Under the pieces are notes generated by a model. It saw nothing but the letters and a program-made list of their open reading frames with translations. It did no database searches and was not told the DNA's origin. A program made the translations under genes and the position numbers. Positions 1-8,240 of a stretch of 64,000 nt of DNA are shown here, piece by piece. Origin of the DNA: Novosphingobium sp. Chol11 (lineage in GTDB: Bacteria > Pseudomonadota > Alphaproteobacteria > Sphingomonadales > Sphingomonadaceae); contig NZ_OBMU01000001.1 in the NCBI RefSeq assembly GCF_900218065.1, positions 2,081,656 through 2,145,655 of the forward strand, read 5' to 3'. The first letter of the stretch is position 1. Each line of letters opens with the position of its first letter.

Positions 1-1128
1 ACAATACCGGTAATCAGGCTAGAGCACCTTAATGATGCCGAGCTCCGCGCTTATGCGCTTGCCGCTAACAAGCTGCCTTCCGTTGCGAACTACGACATGG
101 ATGCACTCAGGCTTGAGCTTGAGGAGATCAAAGCCGATGTGCCCGAATATGATCTGAGCCTGACAGGCTTTTCCCTCGGCGAAATCGACCGGATCGCAGG
201 TCGTCATGCCGCGACGCTGTATGACGACTTGGACGAAGAGGAAGAAGTAGACACCTTGTCGCCCCCGAAGAGCGCACGTGGCGACATATACGCACTTGGA
301 AAGCATCGCCTTGTTTGCGGCGACAGCCTTTCGCCTGAAACTTTTACAGCGGTATTGAATGGCGAGTTAGCGGCATGCTGCTTTTCAGACCCGCCCTACA
401 ATGTGAAGGTGAACGGTCATGTGTCTGGCTCAGGCCGGCACGCTGAATTTGCGATGGCTTCAGGTGAGATGTCCCGAGCCGAGTTCGAAGCCTTCCTCAC
501 TTCCGTGCTGAACAACATACATTCCAACGTACGCGAGGGAGCCATAGCTTTCCTCTGCATGGACCACGCCCATCTGGGAGAATTGCTCATCGCAGGCGAT
601 GCTGTTTTCGAGGAGCGCTTAAACATATGCGTTTGGGACAAGGGGCATGGCGGGATGGGTTCCCTTTACCGCAGCCAGCATGAGCTTGTCGGCGTTTTCA
701 AGAAGGGCACGGGCTCGCACGTCAATAATGTCGCCTTGGGGAAGAACGGTCGCAATCGGACGAACGTGTGGAATTTCCCCGGCATGGCTGGGTTCAGCAA
801 GGCGCGAAAGAAGGCCCTCAAACTTCATCCTACGGTCAAGCCCGTGGCGCTGGTAGCCGAGGCGCTTCTTGACGTCACTGGCGTCGGTGATTTGGTACTC
901 GACCCGTTTGGAGGGTCGGGAAGCACCCTGATAGCAGCCGAGCGCACCGGCCGGCGTGCGTGCTTGATCGAATATGAGCCTCACTACATCGACCGCACCA
1001 TCCAGCGATGGGAGCGACTTACCGGTCTGACAGCAGAACTGACCTACCGCGCTAGCGATGATGAATATGCCGCTCCAGAGGCTGCGACGCCAGCCCTCTC
1101 GTCCACCGATGACCAGGAGGCGATTTGA
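1..1128 (+). CDS. DNA methyltransferase with ParB-like N-terminus (5' end outside window)
   Basis: The reading frame is open from base 1, so the protein is cut by the window edge. The first ~65 residues resemble the C-terminal part of a ParB/sulfiredoxin-like nuclease domain (RLEHLNDAELRAYALAANK). A beta-class amino-methyltransferase follows: motif IV is DPPY (about 390-401) and the AdoMet motif DPFGGSG comes after it (about 901-921). This order is typical of beta-class N6-adenine or N4-cytosine enzymes of the CcrM kind. ParB-N/methylase fusions are common in prophages and integrative elements. No cognate restriction gene is visible, so it is probably an orphan element-borne modification enzyme. 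The target sequence cannot be told. Confidence 0.85.
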   Translation, partial: TIPVIRLEHLNDAELRAYALAANKLPSVANYDMDALRLELEEIKADVPEYDLSLTGFSLGEIDRIAGRHAATLYDDLDEEEEVDTLSPPKSARGDIYALGKHRLVCGDSLSPETFTAVLNGELAACCFSDPPYNVKVNGHVSGSGRHAEFAMASGEMSRAEFEAFLTSVLNNIHSNVREGAIAFLCMDHAHLGELLIAGDAVFEERLNICVWDKGHGGMGSLYRSQHELVGVFKKGTGSHVNNVALGKNGRNRTNVWNFPGMAGFSKARKKALKLHPTVKPVALVAEALLDVTGVGDLVLDPFGGSGSTLIAAERTGRRACLIEYEPHYIDRTIQRWERLTGLTAELTYRASDDEYAAPEAATPALSSTDDQEAI

Positions 1129-1562
1129 TGAGCCGATACGATGATCGACCATATGAGGTCGGCAAAGGCAAACCTCCGAAACGTACCCAATGGAAACCGG
1201 GTGAGTCGGGGAACCCCTCGGGGTCTTCAAAGAAGAAGCGCCGCAGCAAAGAGATGGACCTGCCTGAACTCGTGCGTAGCTTCGCAAATGAGAAAATTAC
1301 GGTGACCAGCGGTGGGAAAAGGACCAAGCGTTCGAAAAGGGATATGATTGCTCTACGCCTTATCAATGATGCGATTGAAGGCTCAGCGGGTCACCGGCTC
1401 AAAGCAATCCCATTGCTGCGTTCCCTCGGCCTGTTTGATGTCGAAGCGCAGTTCGATGACAGCAAGGAAGCGCAGCAAGCGAGGATCGCAGAAGTGCTTC
1501 GCAGGCTTCAGCAGGAAGCGGAGAGGGATGAAGAGATGGAGAACAGTTTCCCAACCCGTTGA
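1128..1562 (+). CDS. DUF5681 domain protein
   Basis: A 144-residue basic protein with the DUF5681 signature near its N-terminus (VGKGKPPKRTQWKPGESGNP) and a charged helical C-terminus. ATG at 1128 is chosen because AGGAGG at 1115-1120 lies 7 nt upstream and the ATG overlaps the methyltransferase stop (TGATG), which implies translational coupling. DUF5681 proteins often lie beside phage terminase or methylase genes, which supports an element origin. The biochemical role is unknown. Confidence 0.8.
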   Translation: MSRYDDRPYEVGKGKPPKRTQWKPGESGNPSGSSKKKRRSKEMDLPELVRSFANEKITVTSGGKRTKRSKRDMIALRLINDAIEGSAGHRLKAIPLLRSLGLFDVEAQFDDSKEAQQARIAEVLRRLQQEAERDEEMENSFPTR

Positions 1563-1742
1563 GCCGCTGCCCCTTTGTTCGCGCATCGATCGTTCTTACT
1601 GCCTGAGGGTAGCCTGTTCGGTAGAAGCCGTGCCCCTGAGGAGTGTCTGACCTGCGCGACGGGCGGGCTCCCCATTTCAAGCGCCGCTCAAATCCAACGA
1701 TTGGGAGGTACGGCAACAAGCCGCACCCCCCTTCCTAAAAGC

Positions 1743-2012
1743 TCAAGCCGCTTCCCAGACCCTGTTCAGGATCTTGGCGGCCATTGCCGCCTTGTCCTGC
1801 GGGAGGAACCGACCATAATGTTTGGCGACCATTTCGGGCGTGTCCTGGATGGCGTAGCTTGCCTGCTCGTAGGAGCCGGTCTGCTTAAGGATGTGGGTGG
1901 CAAGAACGTCCCGCACATTATGCGGCCCATGCGGAAGAAGACCGTCGATCGCGCCCCGCCCAGTAAAGGGGTTCAAGACGCCGTAGCGCTGGATCACCAG
2001 GAATATGCAGCC
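1743..2012 (-). pseudogene. C-terminal fragment of a tyrosine recombinase/integrase
   Basis: The translated stump keeps the catalytic C-terminal part of a tyrosine recombinase: the H-x-x-R box (PHNVRD), a following ATH and the nucleophile Tyr in AKHYGRF, ending at WEAA. An in-frame stop (2013-2015 on the minus strand) lies directly upstream of the residual frame, so the whole N-terminal and core-binding part is gone. The open stretch is about 89 codons against 350-450 in intact relatives. It probably marks the scar of a lost prophage or island. A GTG at 1995-1997 could start an ~84-residue peptide, but a functional recombinase is not possible. Confidence 0.8.
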
Positions 2013-2035
2013 TCATCGCTTTCCCCGTTTCCGGC

Positions 2036-2065
2036 AAAAAAAAGGCCGGTCGGCGACCGGCCTTT
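2036..2065 (-). terminator. Rho-independent terminator (leftward)
   Basis: Perfect 11-bp stem, 2041-2051 pairing with 2055-2065, with a 3-nt loop. It is flanked on the left by eight A residues (2036-2043), which become a U-run on the minus strand. It faces leftward although no intact minus-strand gene lies to its right, so it may be left over from a deleted gene. Confidence 0.75.
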
Positions 2066-2141
2066 CACGGGGAGTGATGCCTAGAAGGCCACAGCATATT
2101 TAGGCCTCGAAGCGGGCCATGCAAGCCTAAAAATGGTATAT

Positions 2142-2158
2142 GTTACATATTATGTGAG
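2142..2158. promoter_or_regulatory. Candidate operator in front of the SDR operon
   Basis: Near-palindrome TTACATA-T-TATGTGA at 2143-2157, about 140 nt upstream of the first SDR. The 9-mer GTTACATAT recurs at 5542-5550 in front of the TonB-dependent receptor, inside a perfect palindrome. The shared element suggests one regulator for both units, plausibly a TetR protein of this locus (inference). Confidence 0.4.
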
Positions 2159-2293
2159 ATGCTTGGCCTAGTGACATATCGCGCCCGCACAGTTGCAGTA
2201 AGGGAAAAATAGCGATAGCATTCAATTTATCGACGCATAATGATGCGCTGTTCAAAGTTTGTTTCGCACATGCGTAAAGCAAGGAGAGGGATA

Positions 2294-3148
2294 TTGGCGC
2301 GCCTGTCAGATAAAATTGCGATCGTTACCGGCGGTTCCAGGGGCATGGGCGCAGCGACCGTACGACAATTTGTGCGCGAGGGCGCGAAGGTCGTTATCGC
2401 GGACCTGCTGCCCGAAGGCGAAGCACTGGCCCGGGAATTAGGATCATCGGTACTTTTTCACCGGACCGACATTTCCAGCGAAGCCGATTGGCAGGCCCTG
2501 CTCACAGCGACGGAATCCGCCTTCGGCACGCCCGACATCCTTGTCAACAACGCGGCGATGCAGCGTTTTCGTTCGATCCTGGAATGCGAGGTTGATGATT
2601 TCCGCAAGGTTGTGGACGTCAATCTTGTCGGCGCTTTCCTAGGCCTGAAGGTCGTGGGTGGCGCGATGGTGCGTCAGCGGCGCGGCTCTATCATCAACAT
2701 ATCGTCGGTCGATGGCATGCGCGGCGCCAACGGCTATGCCGCCTATTCCGCGAGCAAATGGGGCGTGCGCGGACTGACCAAGGTCGCCGCGATGGAATTC
2801 GGTCCGCGCGGCGTGCGGGTCAATTCGGTGCATCCCGGCGGCGTTCATACGGTGATGGGCAACCCCACCGGCGCAGCGGTCGAGGACATCGACAAGGGAT
2901 TTGGCATGGTGCCAGCGCAGCGCAGCGGCCAGCCTGACGAGATCGCCGCGGCCACGCTCTTCCTGGCGAGCGATGAAGCATCCTACATCATGGGCGCCGA
3001 ACTGGCGGTGGATGGCGGCTGGACCGCGGGCATCTACAACCAGATGCTTTCCGGTGCCCCGGAAGACGCGGATTATGGCGCGCGCACCGCCGCGCATGAC
3101 ATCAACAAGGTTCTGGATGACGCCCTTCGCGCCAAGGCAGGAAATTGA
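2294..3148 (+). CDS. SDR-family oxidoreductase (hydroxysteroid dehydrogenase-like)
   Basis: Classical short-chain dehydrogenase/reductase using NAD(P)(H). The glycine motif is GGSRGMG near residue 12-18, followed by NNAA, catalytic Ser in INISS and YSASK as the Tyr-x-x-x-Lys pair. The frame could be opened 18 codons earlier at 2240, but TTG at 2294 is preferred: AAGGAGAG lies just upstream and the product then begins LARLSDK, which matches family N-termini. That gives 284 residues. The C-terminus carries ~30 residues beyond the core fold. It is first in an operon with a SnoaL-like gene and a second SDR. The overall look is closest to 3-alpha/20-beta-hydroxysteroid dehydrogenases, so a polycyclic alcohol or ketone substrate is plausible but not shown. 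Confidence 0.88.
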   Translation: MARLSDKIAIVTGGSRGMGAATVRQFVREGAKVVIADLLPEGEALARELGSSVLFHRTDISSEADWQALLTATESAFGTPDILVNNAAMQRFRSILECEVDDFRKVVDVNLVGAFLGLKVVGGAMVRQRRGSIINISSVDGMRGANGYAAYSASKWGVRGLTKVAAMEFGPRGVRVNSVHPGGVHTVMGNPTGAAVEDIDKGFGMVPAQRSGQPDEIAAATLFLASDEASYIMGAELAVDGGWTAGIYNQMLSGAPEDADYGARTAAHDINKVLDDALRAKAGN

Positions 3149-3150
3149 TC

Positions 3151-3606
3151 ATGACCACAGTTCAAACGCTGATCGACGAAAGAGACATCAACCGGGGCCT
3201 CAGCAGCTTCGCCCGCATTCTTGACCAAAAGCGCTGGGACGACCTGCCCACCGTGTTCGCCCGCCACCTGACGTTCAACTATGGCTCGGCCGGCGAACAG
3301 GAAGGGATGCAGGCGCTTGAAGCGCAGATGCGCCAATATCTGGACGTTTGCGGCGGCACGCAGCATTTGATCGGCAGCATCCTGGTTAACGTGGACGGCG
3401 ACCGCGCGGAAAGCCGCGCCTATGTTCAGGCCCGTCACCAGCGTCGGGATGATCCGGCGGGCGCGATTTTCGATTCCACCGGCGAATATCGTGATCGCTG
3501 GGAGCGGCGGCCGGAGGGGTGGCGCATCGTTCGCCGCGACGCGATCTGGTTCCTGCACAGCGGCGATCCGGGCGTTCTGGCGGCTGAAGAAAGTCAACTT
3601 GGATGA
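3151..3606 (+). CDS. SnoaL-like / NTF2-fold protein
   Basis: A 151-residue single-domain protein with the alpha-plus-beta cone fold pattern of the SnoaL/NTF2 superfamily: N-terminal helices with an RFAR-type stretch, DDLPTVF, a central TQHLIGSILV and the terminal strand pair DRWERRPEGWRIVRRD. ATG at 3151 follows GGCAGGAAA and lies 2 nt after the SDR stop. Family members include isomerases, dehydratases and hydroxylases acting on polycyclic substrates. Its place between two SDRs suggests a dehydratase or isomerase step on an aglycone. The substrate is unknown. Confidence 0.75.
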   Translation: MTTVQTLIDERDINRGLSSFARILDQKRWDDLPTVFARHLTFNYGSAGEQEGMQALEAQMRQYLDVCGGTQHLIGSILVNVDGDRAESRAYVQARHQRRDDPAGAIFDSTGEYRDRWERRPEGWRIVRRDAIWFLHSGDPGVLAAEESQLG

Positions 3607-4412
3607 GCGCTGGTACCTCGCTCGCCGAGCGCTACGGCCCCCGCGCCCTGATATTGGGCGGATCGGAAGGGATCGGCGCGGAATTTGCAGACCTTTTGGC
3701 CAGCGCGGGGCTCGATCTCACCCTTGTGGCGCGGTCTGCGGGCGCGCTGAACGAAACGGCGGCCAGGATCAGGGACGCGCATGGGGTGGAGGTCGATGTG
3801 ATCGAACTCGACCTCACCGCCCCCGATATACCGTCAAAGGCCGGCGACATCATCGCTGCGCGCGATTTTGGGCTCGTCATCTACAATGCGGGCGCGACGC
3901 ATGGCGTCAATCTGTTCCTGGACCAGCCGGTCGATCGCGCACTCAATCTGGTGGCGCTCAATTGCGCATCGCCAGTCGCCTTTGCACATGCCGCGCTTGG
4001 CAAGATGCGGGAAAAGGGACGCGGGGGGCTGATACTTATATCGTCCATGTCGGGGCTCGTCGGCAGTGGTTATGTCGCGGCTTACGCCGCGTCCAAGTCT
4101 TTCGAGATCGTGCTGGCCGAGGGGCTGCACTGGGAATTGCAGCGCGACGGGGTCGATATATTGTGCGCCGTCGCCTCGCTCACCGACACGCCCGCCATGC
4201 AGCGCTCCGGTATGGTGGAGGTCGAGGGACTGACGCCGATGGACGCCCGGACCTTCGCAACCGGGGCGATCGACGCGTTGGGAAGCGCGCCGGTCTGGTA
4301 TGCCGTGGGCGACGCCGCGGTCGAGGGGATGCGTGCGATGCCGCGAACCGCTGTCACGGCGAACGCCTCCGCCATGTCAGCCCAGCTATGGGGCATAAAG
4401 GTCGATAACTGA
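3603..4412 (+). CDS. SDR-family NAD(P)-dependent oxidoreductase
   Basis: A 269-residue SDR of the DltE/YqjQ-like branch. The cofactor loop is GGSEGIG near residue 19-25, then YNAG, the catalytic Ser in ISSMSG and the Tyr-x-x-x-Lys in YAASK. The start ATG overlaps the stop of the SnoaL-like gene (ATGA, 3603-3606), so the three genes are translationally coupled. It probably performs a second redox step on the same substrate as the upstream SDR (inference from operon position). Confidence 0.85.
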   Translation: MSAGTSLAERYGPRALILGGSEGIGAEFADLLASAGLDLTLVARSAGALNETAARIRDAHGVEVDVIELDLTAPDIPSKAGDIIAARDFGLVIYNAGATHGVNLFLDQPVDRALNLVALNCASPVAFAHAALGKMREKGRGGLILISSMSGLVGSGYVAAYAASKSFEIVLAEGLHWELQRDGVDILCAVASLTDTPAMQRSGMVEVEGLTPMDARTFATGAIDALGSAPVWYAVGDAAVEGMRAMPRTAVTANASAMSAQLWGIKVDN

Positions 4413-4484
4413 CGGGTTCAGCGTTCCGCCGTGATCGCCCGGTGCGCGCAGTTTCGGCTTCGGCTGCAGAAGAGGAGAACAGGA

Positions 4485-5134
4485 TTGCGAAGTGCCATTA
4501 AACCGGCGCGGACGGCGGGCCGGAGGGGACGGCCTTCGCGGAACGAGGAAAGGGAGATCACGCTGGCGATCCGCGACGCCGCTCTCGTGCTTTTTCTCGA
4601 ACATGGTTATGGCGCGACGTCGATGAAACGCATCGGCGAACAGGCCGGCGTTGCCCCCAACACGCTATATGCCCGCTTCCCCACAAGGCGACGCTATTCC
4701 GCGCAATCGTCGAATGGAAAGCCGCGATCTGGAAGGTGACCAACCCACCCCACCCCGCCATGCCAAGCCGGGATCGTCCATGACCGAGGTGATCGAAGTC
4801 GCGCTGACGGGTGTCTTCGATGCGATGGAGCGCGAAGACATCAGCGCGATCGGGCGTTTGCTGGCGCAAGAAGCCGAACGCTTTCCCGAGCTGGCGCAAA
4901 ATTCATCATGAGAATGCGACGCGCACCGGCCATGAGGGGCTGGTCCAATCCATCCAGCAGAGCAGCGACTGCCCTTTACGAAGATCAGATACATGACCTT
5001 GCCTACACCGTTCTCGAATGCTCATCGGGCCACCTCAATCTTCGGATGCTGAACAGCGGCGGCGGACAGGAATACAAAGGCGGGCTGCCAAGCGCATCCC
5101 AACTTTGCTTTCTCTTGGCGTCATGAGGAAATGA
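4485..5134 (+). pseudogene. Frameshifted TetR-family regulator (paralogue of the gene at 14711)
   Basis: Read in shifting frames, this stretch aligns end to end with the intact TetR gene at 14711-15358. It shares the leader RRGRPS, the helix-turn-helix YGATSMKRIGE, VAPNTLYARFP, then KATLFRAIVEWK, EVIEVAL..FDAMERED, GRLLAQE.ERFPELAQ, EGLVQSI..SSDC and RRAAKRI. At least five indels break the frame, near 4680, 4755, 4897, 4972 and 5080. TTG at 4485 behind AGGAGA matches the TTG start of the intact copy. DNA binding could survive only if the first ~65 codons were expressed; the ligand domain cannot be made in one piece. Confidence 0.9.
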
Positions 5135-5183
5135 CTAGGATTGGGGAAAAGCCCAACGTCATGGGAACGGCCCTATACCCTGT

Positions 5184-5393
5184 TCAGAACATGCGGACGC
5201 CCTCGGGCACGGTGGGTTCCGGGCCGATCAGAACGACCCAGTTCTCGCTATCGGGGAAGCGCAGCGCTAGAACCTCCGACACGAACGGCCCGATCCGGCG
5301 TGACTCAAGATTGACGACGCAGGCCACCTGCTGCCCGGCAAGGGCGTCTGCCTCATCGTCAGGCACGGATTCGGTCAGGCGGCTTACCGTGGC
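5184..5393 (-). pseudogene. C-terminal fragment of a CsaA-like tRNA-binding protein
   Basis: About 69 codons match the second half of the CsaA/YgjH tRNA-binding (OB-fold) family: GQQVACVVNLESRRIGPF, SEVLAL.FP, VVLIGPE and a terminal VPEGVRMF. Intact CsaA has about 110 residues. A stop codon at 5394-5396 replaces the N-terminal half, and sequence beyond it belongs to the receptor promoter. The fragment probably marks a recombination breakpoint at which the receptor gene was placed. Confidence 0.65.
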
Positions 5394-5443
5394 TCATGTG
5401 TAATTTGATCAATCAGCCCGCTCTGAGGAGCGGAGCCGTTAAA

Positions 5444-5456
5444 CTGATAACATCAG
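5444..5456. promoter_or_regulatory. Dyad CTGAT-AAC-ATCAG (receptor upstream region)
   Basis: Perfect 5+3+5 inverted repeat. A second copy of the same design, CTGAC-ACA-GTCAG, lies 69 nt downstream at 5513-5525. Both are followed by AA. Such a pair upstream of a receptor gene is a plausible dimeric-repressor site; the cognate protein is unknown. Confidence 0.35.
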
Positions 5457-5512
5457 AATATATAATCTCGAGCGCTCCAAGCGCCGCTCGGCGCACGCCT
5501 AGGGGTGCTGAA

Positions 5513-5525
5513 CTGACACAGTCAG
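5513..5525. promoter_or_regulatory. Dyad CTGAC-ACA-GTCAG (receptor upstream region)
   Basis: Perfect 5+3+5 inverted repeat matching the one at 5444-5456 at 12 of 16 positions when flanks are included. It overlaps TGAACTGAC (5509-5517), a motif that also occurs at 15391-15400, and as TGAATTGAC at 15923-15931, in front of the other rightward genes of this locus. Confidence 0.35.
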
Positions 5526-5541
5526 AAAAAAAAGATGACAC

Positions 5542-5558
5542 GTTACATATATATGTAG
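5542..5558. promoter_or_regulatory. Candidate operator TACATATATATGTA
   Basis: Perfect 14-bp palindrome at 5544-5557, about 115 nt before the receptor start. It shares GTTACATAT and a following ATGT with the near-palindrome at 2142-2157. Confidence 0.4.
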
Positions 5559-5672
5559 AAATCTATGGGGGCGGCCATATTATGGCTTACGCATTTCACT
5601 GTATCACGCTTGCAACGCGTCCTGACCGACATATCGGCGAGCGCACATCAAAAAGGAGGGGATTTCTTCGTT

Positions 5673-8192
5673 ATGCTTAATTTATCAGTTCACGCGCGAC
5701 TGCTGACCGGTATCGCCATTGGCAGCCTGAGCGTCGCTGCATATGCGCAGGAAGCACCGCCGCAATCGCAGCCTTCGGCACTTAGCGGCTCCGACATCAT
5801 CGTCACGGCCACTCGCCGCAACGAATCGTTGGTCGATGTGCCATTGAACGTGCAGGCGATCACGTCGGAAGATATCACGAATCAGGCCATCACCAACTTC
5901 AGCGACATCGATACGCTGGTTCCCGGCCTTTCGCTCGACACCACGGCGCAGGGCAATGAAGCGTCCATTCGCGGCGTCACCACGGCTTCCGTCTCTGGCG
6001 CTCCGCAGTCGCTCGACATTTATTTGAACGACGTGCCGGTGTTGGCCTTCTCGATCTTCTCTGCGCTTTATGACGTCGGCCAGATCGAAGTGCTGCGCGG
6101 TCCGCAGGGCACACTTCGCGGCAGGACGGCGCCGACCGGCGCGATCACCATTTCGACGCGGCGGCCCGACATGAACGCATTTGGCGGCTATATCGAAGGT
6201 CAGATGCTGTCCCACGAGCGGTTTGGCTACACCCTTCAGGGCGCTGTCGGGGGTCCGATCATTCCGGACGTGCTCGCCTTCCGGCTCGCGGGCTTCTACC
6301 AGCAGGATGATCTCAACGGCACCCGGAGCATCAACAACAACGTCGAATCGGAGCAGCGGATCAAGAGCGGTCGCGCCACCCTTCTGTTTACGCCGGGCGA
6401 TCGCTTCGAACTACTGGCTACCTATCAATATAATGAGACCGACGAAGAGAAAGTTGCCCGCCTCGCCGGAGCGGGCCGCGGTTATAATGGTCCGCCGTTG
6501 ACGGGTGAGGAAAATTCCGGGGTGGCCGAAGCCCCCGACTATACCAACAGGACATTCCACTTTGCCTCGATCAACGCCAAATATGATTTCGATTTCGCGA
6601 CGCTGAACTATATCGGCGGCTGGACCAAATCGAAGAATACCCGCAAAGGCCGCCAGCAGATCGACCCGGGCAACGCCATTATCGGCTTCAACTATCTGCC
6701 GGGCAATATAGCTGACATCGAAGTTCAGCAGTGGTCGCACGAACTGCGGCTGCAATCGAACACGAAGCCGGGCGATTTCCTGGATTGGACGGTCGGCTAT
6801 TACCGGGCCAATGGCGGTTCGCGCGTCGATCAGAACATCACCTTCGTCAGCGCGGGTCCGGGCAGCGGCATCCTGGGCGATCCGGCCATCGTCGGTCCCA
6901 CAGGACCCGCCGTGCCCACCGCGTCGGACGTCAATCTGAACTATCTGACGCGGGGCGTTCTCCGGCTCCAGCCTGGTTCCTTCAGCATCTTCGGTGATCC
7001 CGGTCGTGACCTGGAACAGTCGCTTTTCGCCAGCACCACCTTCAACTTCGATTCGGGCACCCACGTCCGTCTTGGTGCGCGCTATATCTGGGGTCACAAG
7101 GATTATGACTTCAATCTCGCTTTCGACAGTCCGCTGCGCATCGCTCAGCCGCTGGGCTTCCCGACTGCCGGTGTCTGCGGCTTCCTCCCGCCGCCATTCC
7201 CCGGGGCTACATTCGCACCTTCAAGCTATCCGACCAGCTGCGATATCCTGATTCCCCTCCCCAACCCGCCTTCACTTGATCAGCAGGCGAAGCTCAACGA
7301 CTGGGTGTACGACATCAACATCCGGCAGGAATTGGGCGAACATCTCAATGCTTATGCGAGCTACGCCCGCAGTTTCCGGTCCCCCGGCGCGAGTCAAGGC
7401 GATGTCCCAGCCCAGTTCGTGATCGTGAACGCCGAAAAGTCCGACAATTACGAAATTGGCTTAAAGGGCGAACTGTTCGATCGGCGTGCCCGCTTCACCA
7501 TCGCGGCGTTCCAACAGGACTTTAAGGGCTACAATGCTACCGTATCCAACATTCCGTTCGTGAGTGGCGGTTTGGCTAACGGCACCGTGGCCGATGCTTT
7601 CTCCTTGACCTATAATGGCGATGCGCGCGTTCGGGGCTTTGAAGCGGACATCAGCGGCAACATCACCGACCGCTGGAGCGCTCGCGCATCAGTCGCTTAT
7701 GTGAAGGGCAAGTTCCAGAACGCCTCGCAGCCATGTCGTGACGCCAATTTTGACGGCATACCTGATAATGGTACTCCGACCTTGGGAGACTTCCAGGGAG
7801 CAGGCGTGATAGTGGCGACCTGCGCGACCAATGGTCCGATCAATGGGCTGCCGAAATGGACGGCGACGGCGCAGACGGAATATTCGATTCCGATCGGTGA
7901 CCGTGGCGAAGGGTTTATCCGTGGTTTGCTCAACTATAAGAGCGACGGCCTGATCGTTTCCAGCAATGCCAAGATTCCGGAATATGCAACCGTAGATATC
8001 TATGCTGGTGTGAACTACGATAATTTCCGGGCCAGCATCTTCGCGAAGAACCTGTTCGATACGACGCGTTTGGTCGATCAGGGCGGTTTGCTGAACACGT
8101 TGGGATCCGTTCCCACCGGATATCGCGAAGTCTTCTACACCCAGGGCCTGCAGATCGGCCTCAACCTGGGCTTCCGCTTCGGCGGCGGCTAA
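5673..8192 (+). CDS. TonB-dependent outer-membrane receptor
   Basis: An 839-residue outer-membrane transporter. ATG at 5673 begins a Sec signal peptide (MLNLSVHARLLTGIAIG..AAYAQ) and is preceded by AGGAGG with a long 13-nt spacing; the frame stays open further up to 5565, but without a better start. The plug domain begins DIIVTATRR and contains the IRGV and VEVLRGPQG-type box (IEVLRGPQGTLRG). The beta-barrel ends in LNLGFRFGGG. It lacks a secretin/TonB short N-terminal signalling domain, so it is probably not an anti-sigma-coupled transducer. Receptors of this sphingomonad type import plant oligosaccharides and aromatic glycosides as well as siderophores. Here the neighbours argue for a glycoside or its aglycone. 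Confidence 0.93.
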   Translation: MLNLSVHARLLTGIAIGSLSVAAYAQEAPPQSQPSALSGSDIIVTATRRNESLVDVPLNVQAITSEDITNQAITNFSDIDTLVPGLSLDTTAQGNEASIRGVTTASVSGAPQSLDIYLNDVPVLAFSIFSALYDVGQIEVLRGPQGTLRGRTAPTGAITISTRRPDMNAFGGYIEGQMLSHERFGYTLQGAVGGPIIPDVLAFRLAGFYQQDDLNGTRSINNNVESEQRIKSGRATLLFTPGDRFELLATYQYNETDEEKVARLAGAGRGYNGPPLTGEENSGVAEAPDYTNRTFHFASINAKYDFDFATLNYIGGWTKSKNTRKGRQQIDPGNAIIGFNYLPGNIADIEVQQWSHELRLQSNTKPGDFLDWTVGYYRANGGSRVDQNITFVSAGPGSGILGDPAIVGPTGPAVPTASDVNLNYLTRGVLRLQPGSFSIFGDPGRDLEQSLFASTTFNFDSGTHVRLGARYIWGHKDYDFNLAFDSPLRIAQPLGFPTAGVCGFLPPPFPGATFAPSSYPTSCDILIPLPNPPSLDQQAKLNDWVYDINIRQELGEHLNAYASYARSFRSPGASQGDVPAQFVIVNAEKSDNYEIGLKGELFDRRARFTIAAFQQDFKGYNATVSNIPFVSGGLANGTVADAFSLTYNGDARVRGFEADISGNITDRWSARASVAYVKGKFQNASQPCRDANFDGIPDNGTPTLGDFQGAGVIVATCATNGPINGLPKWTATAQTEYSIPIGDRGEGFIRGLLNYKSDGLIVSSNAKIPEYATVDIYAGVNYDNFRASIFAKNLFDTTRLVDQGGLLNTLGSVPTGYREVFYTQGLQIGLNLGFRFGGG

Positions 8193-8202
8193 GCTTGCAC
8201 AA

Positions 8203-8240
8203 GGAGCGGGCCGGCCAACAGTCCGGCCCGCTCCTCATTT
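8203..8240 (+). terminator. Terminator after the TonB-dependent receptor
   Basis: Perfect 12-bp GC-rich stem (8203-8214 with 8223-8234), 8-nt loop, followed by TCATTT. It lies 10 nt after the receptor stop. Confidence 0.75.
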
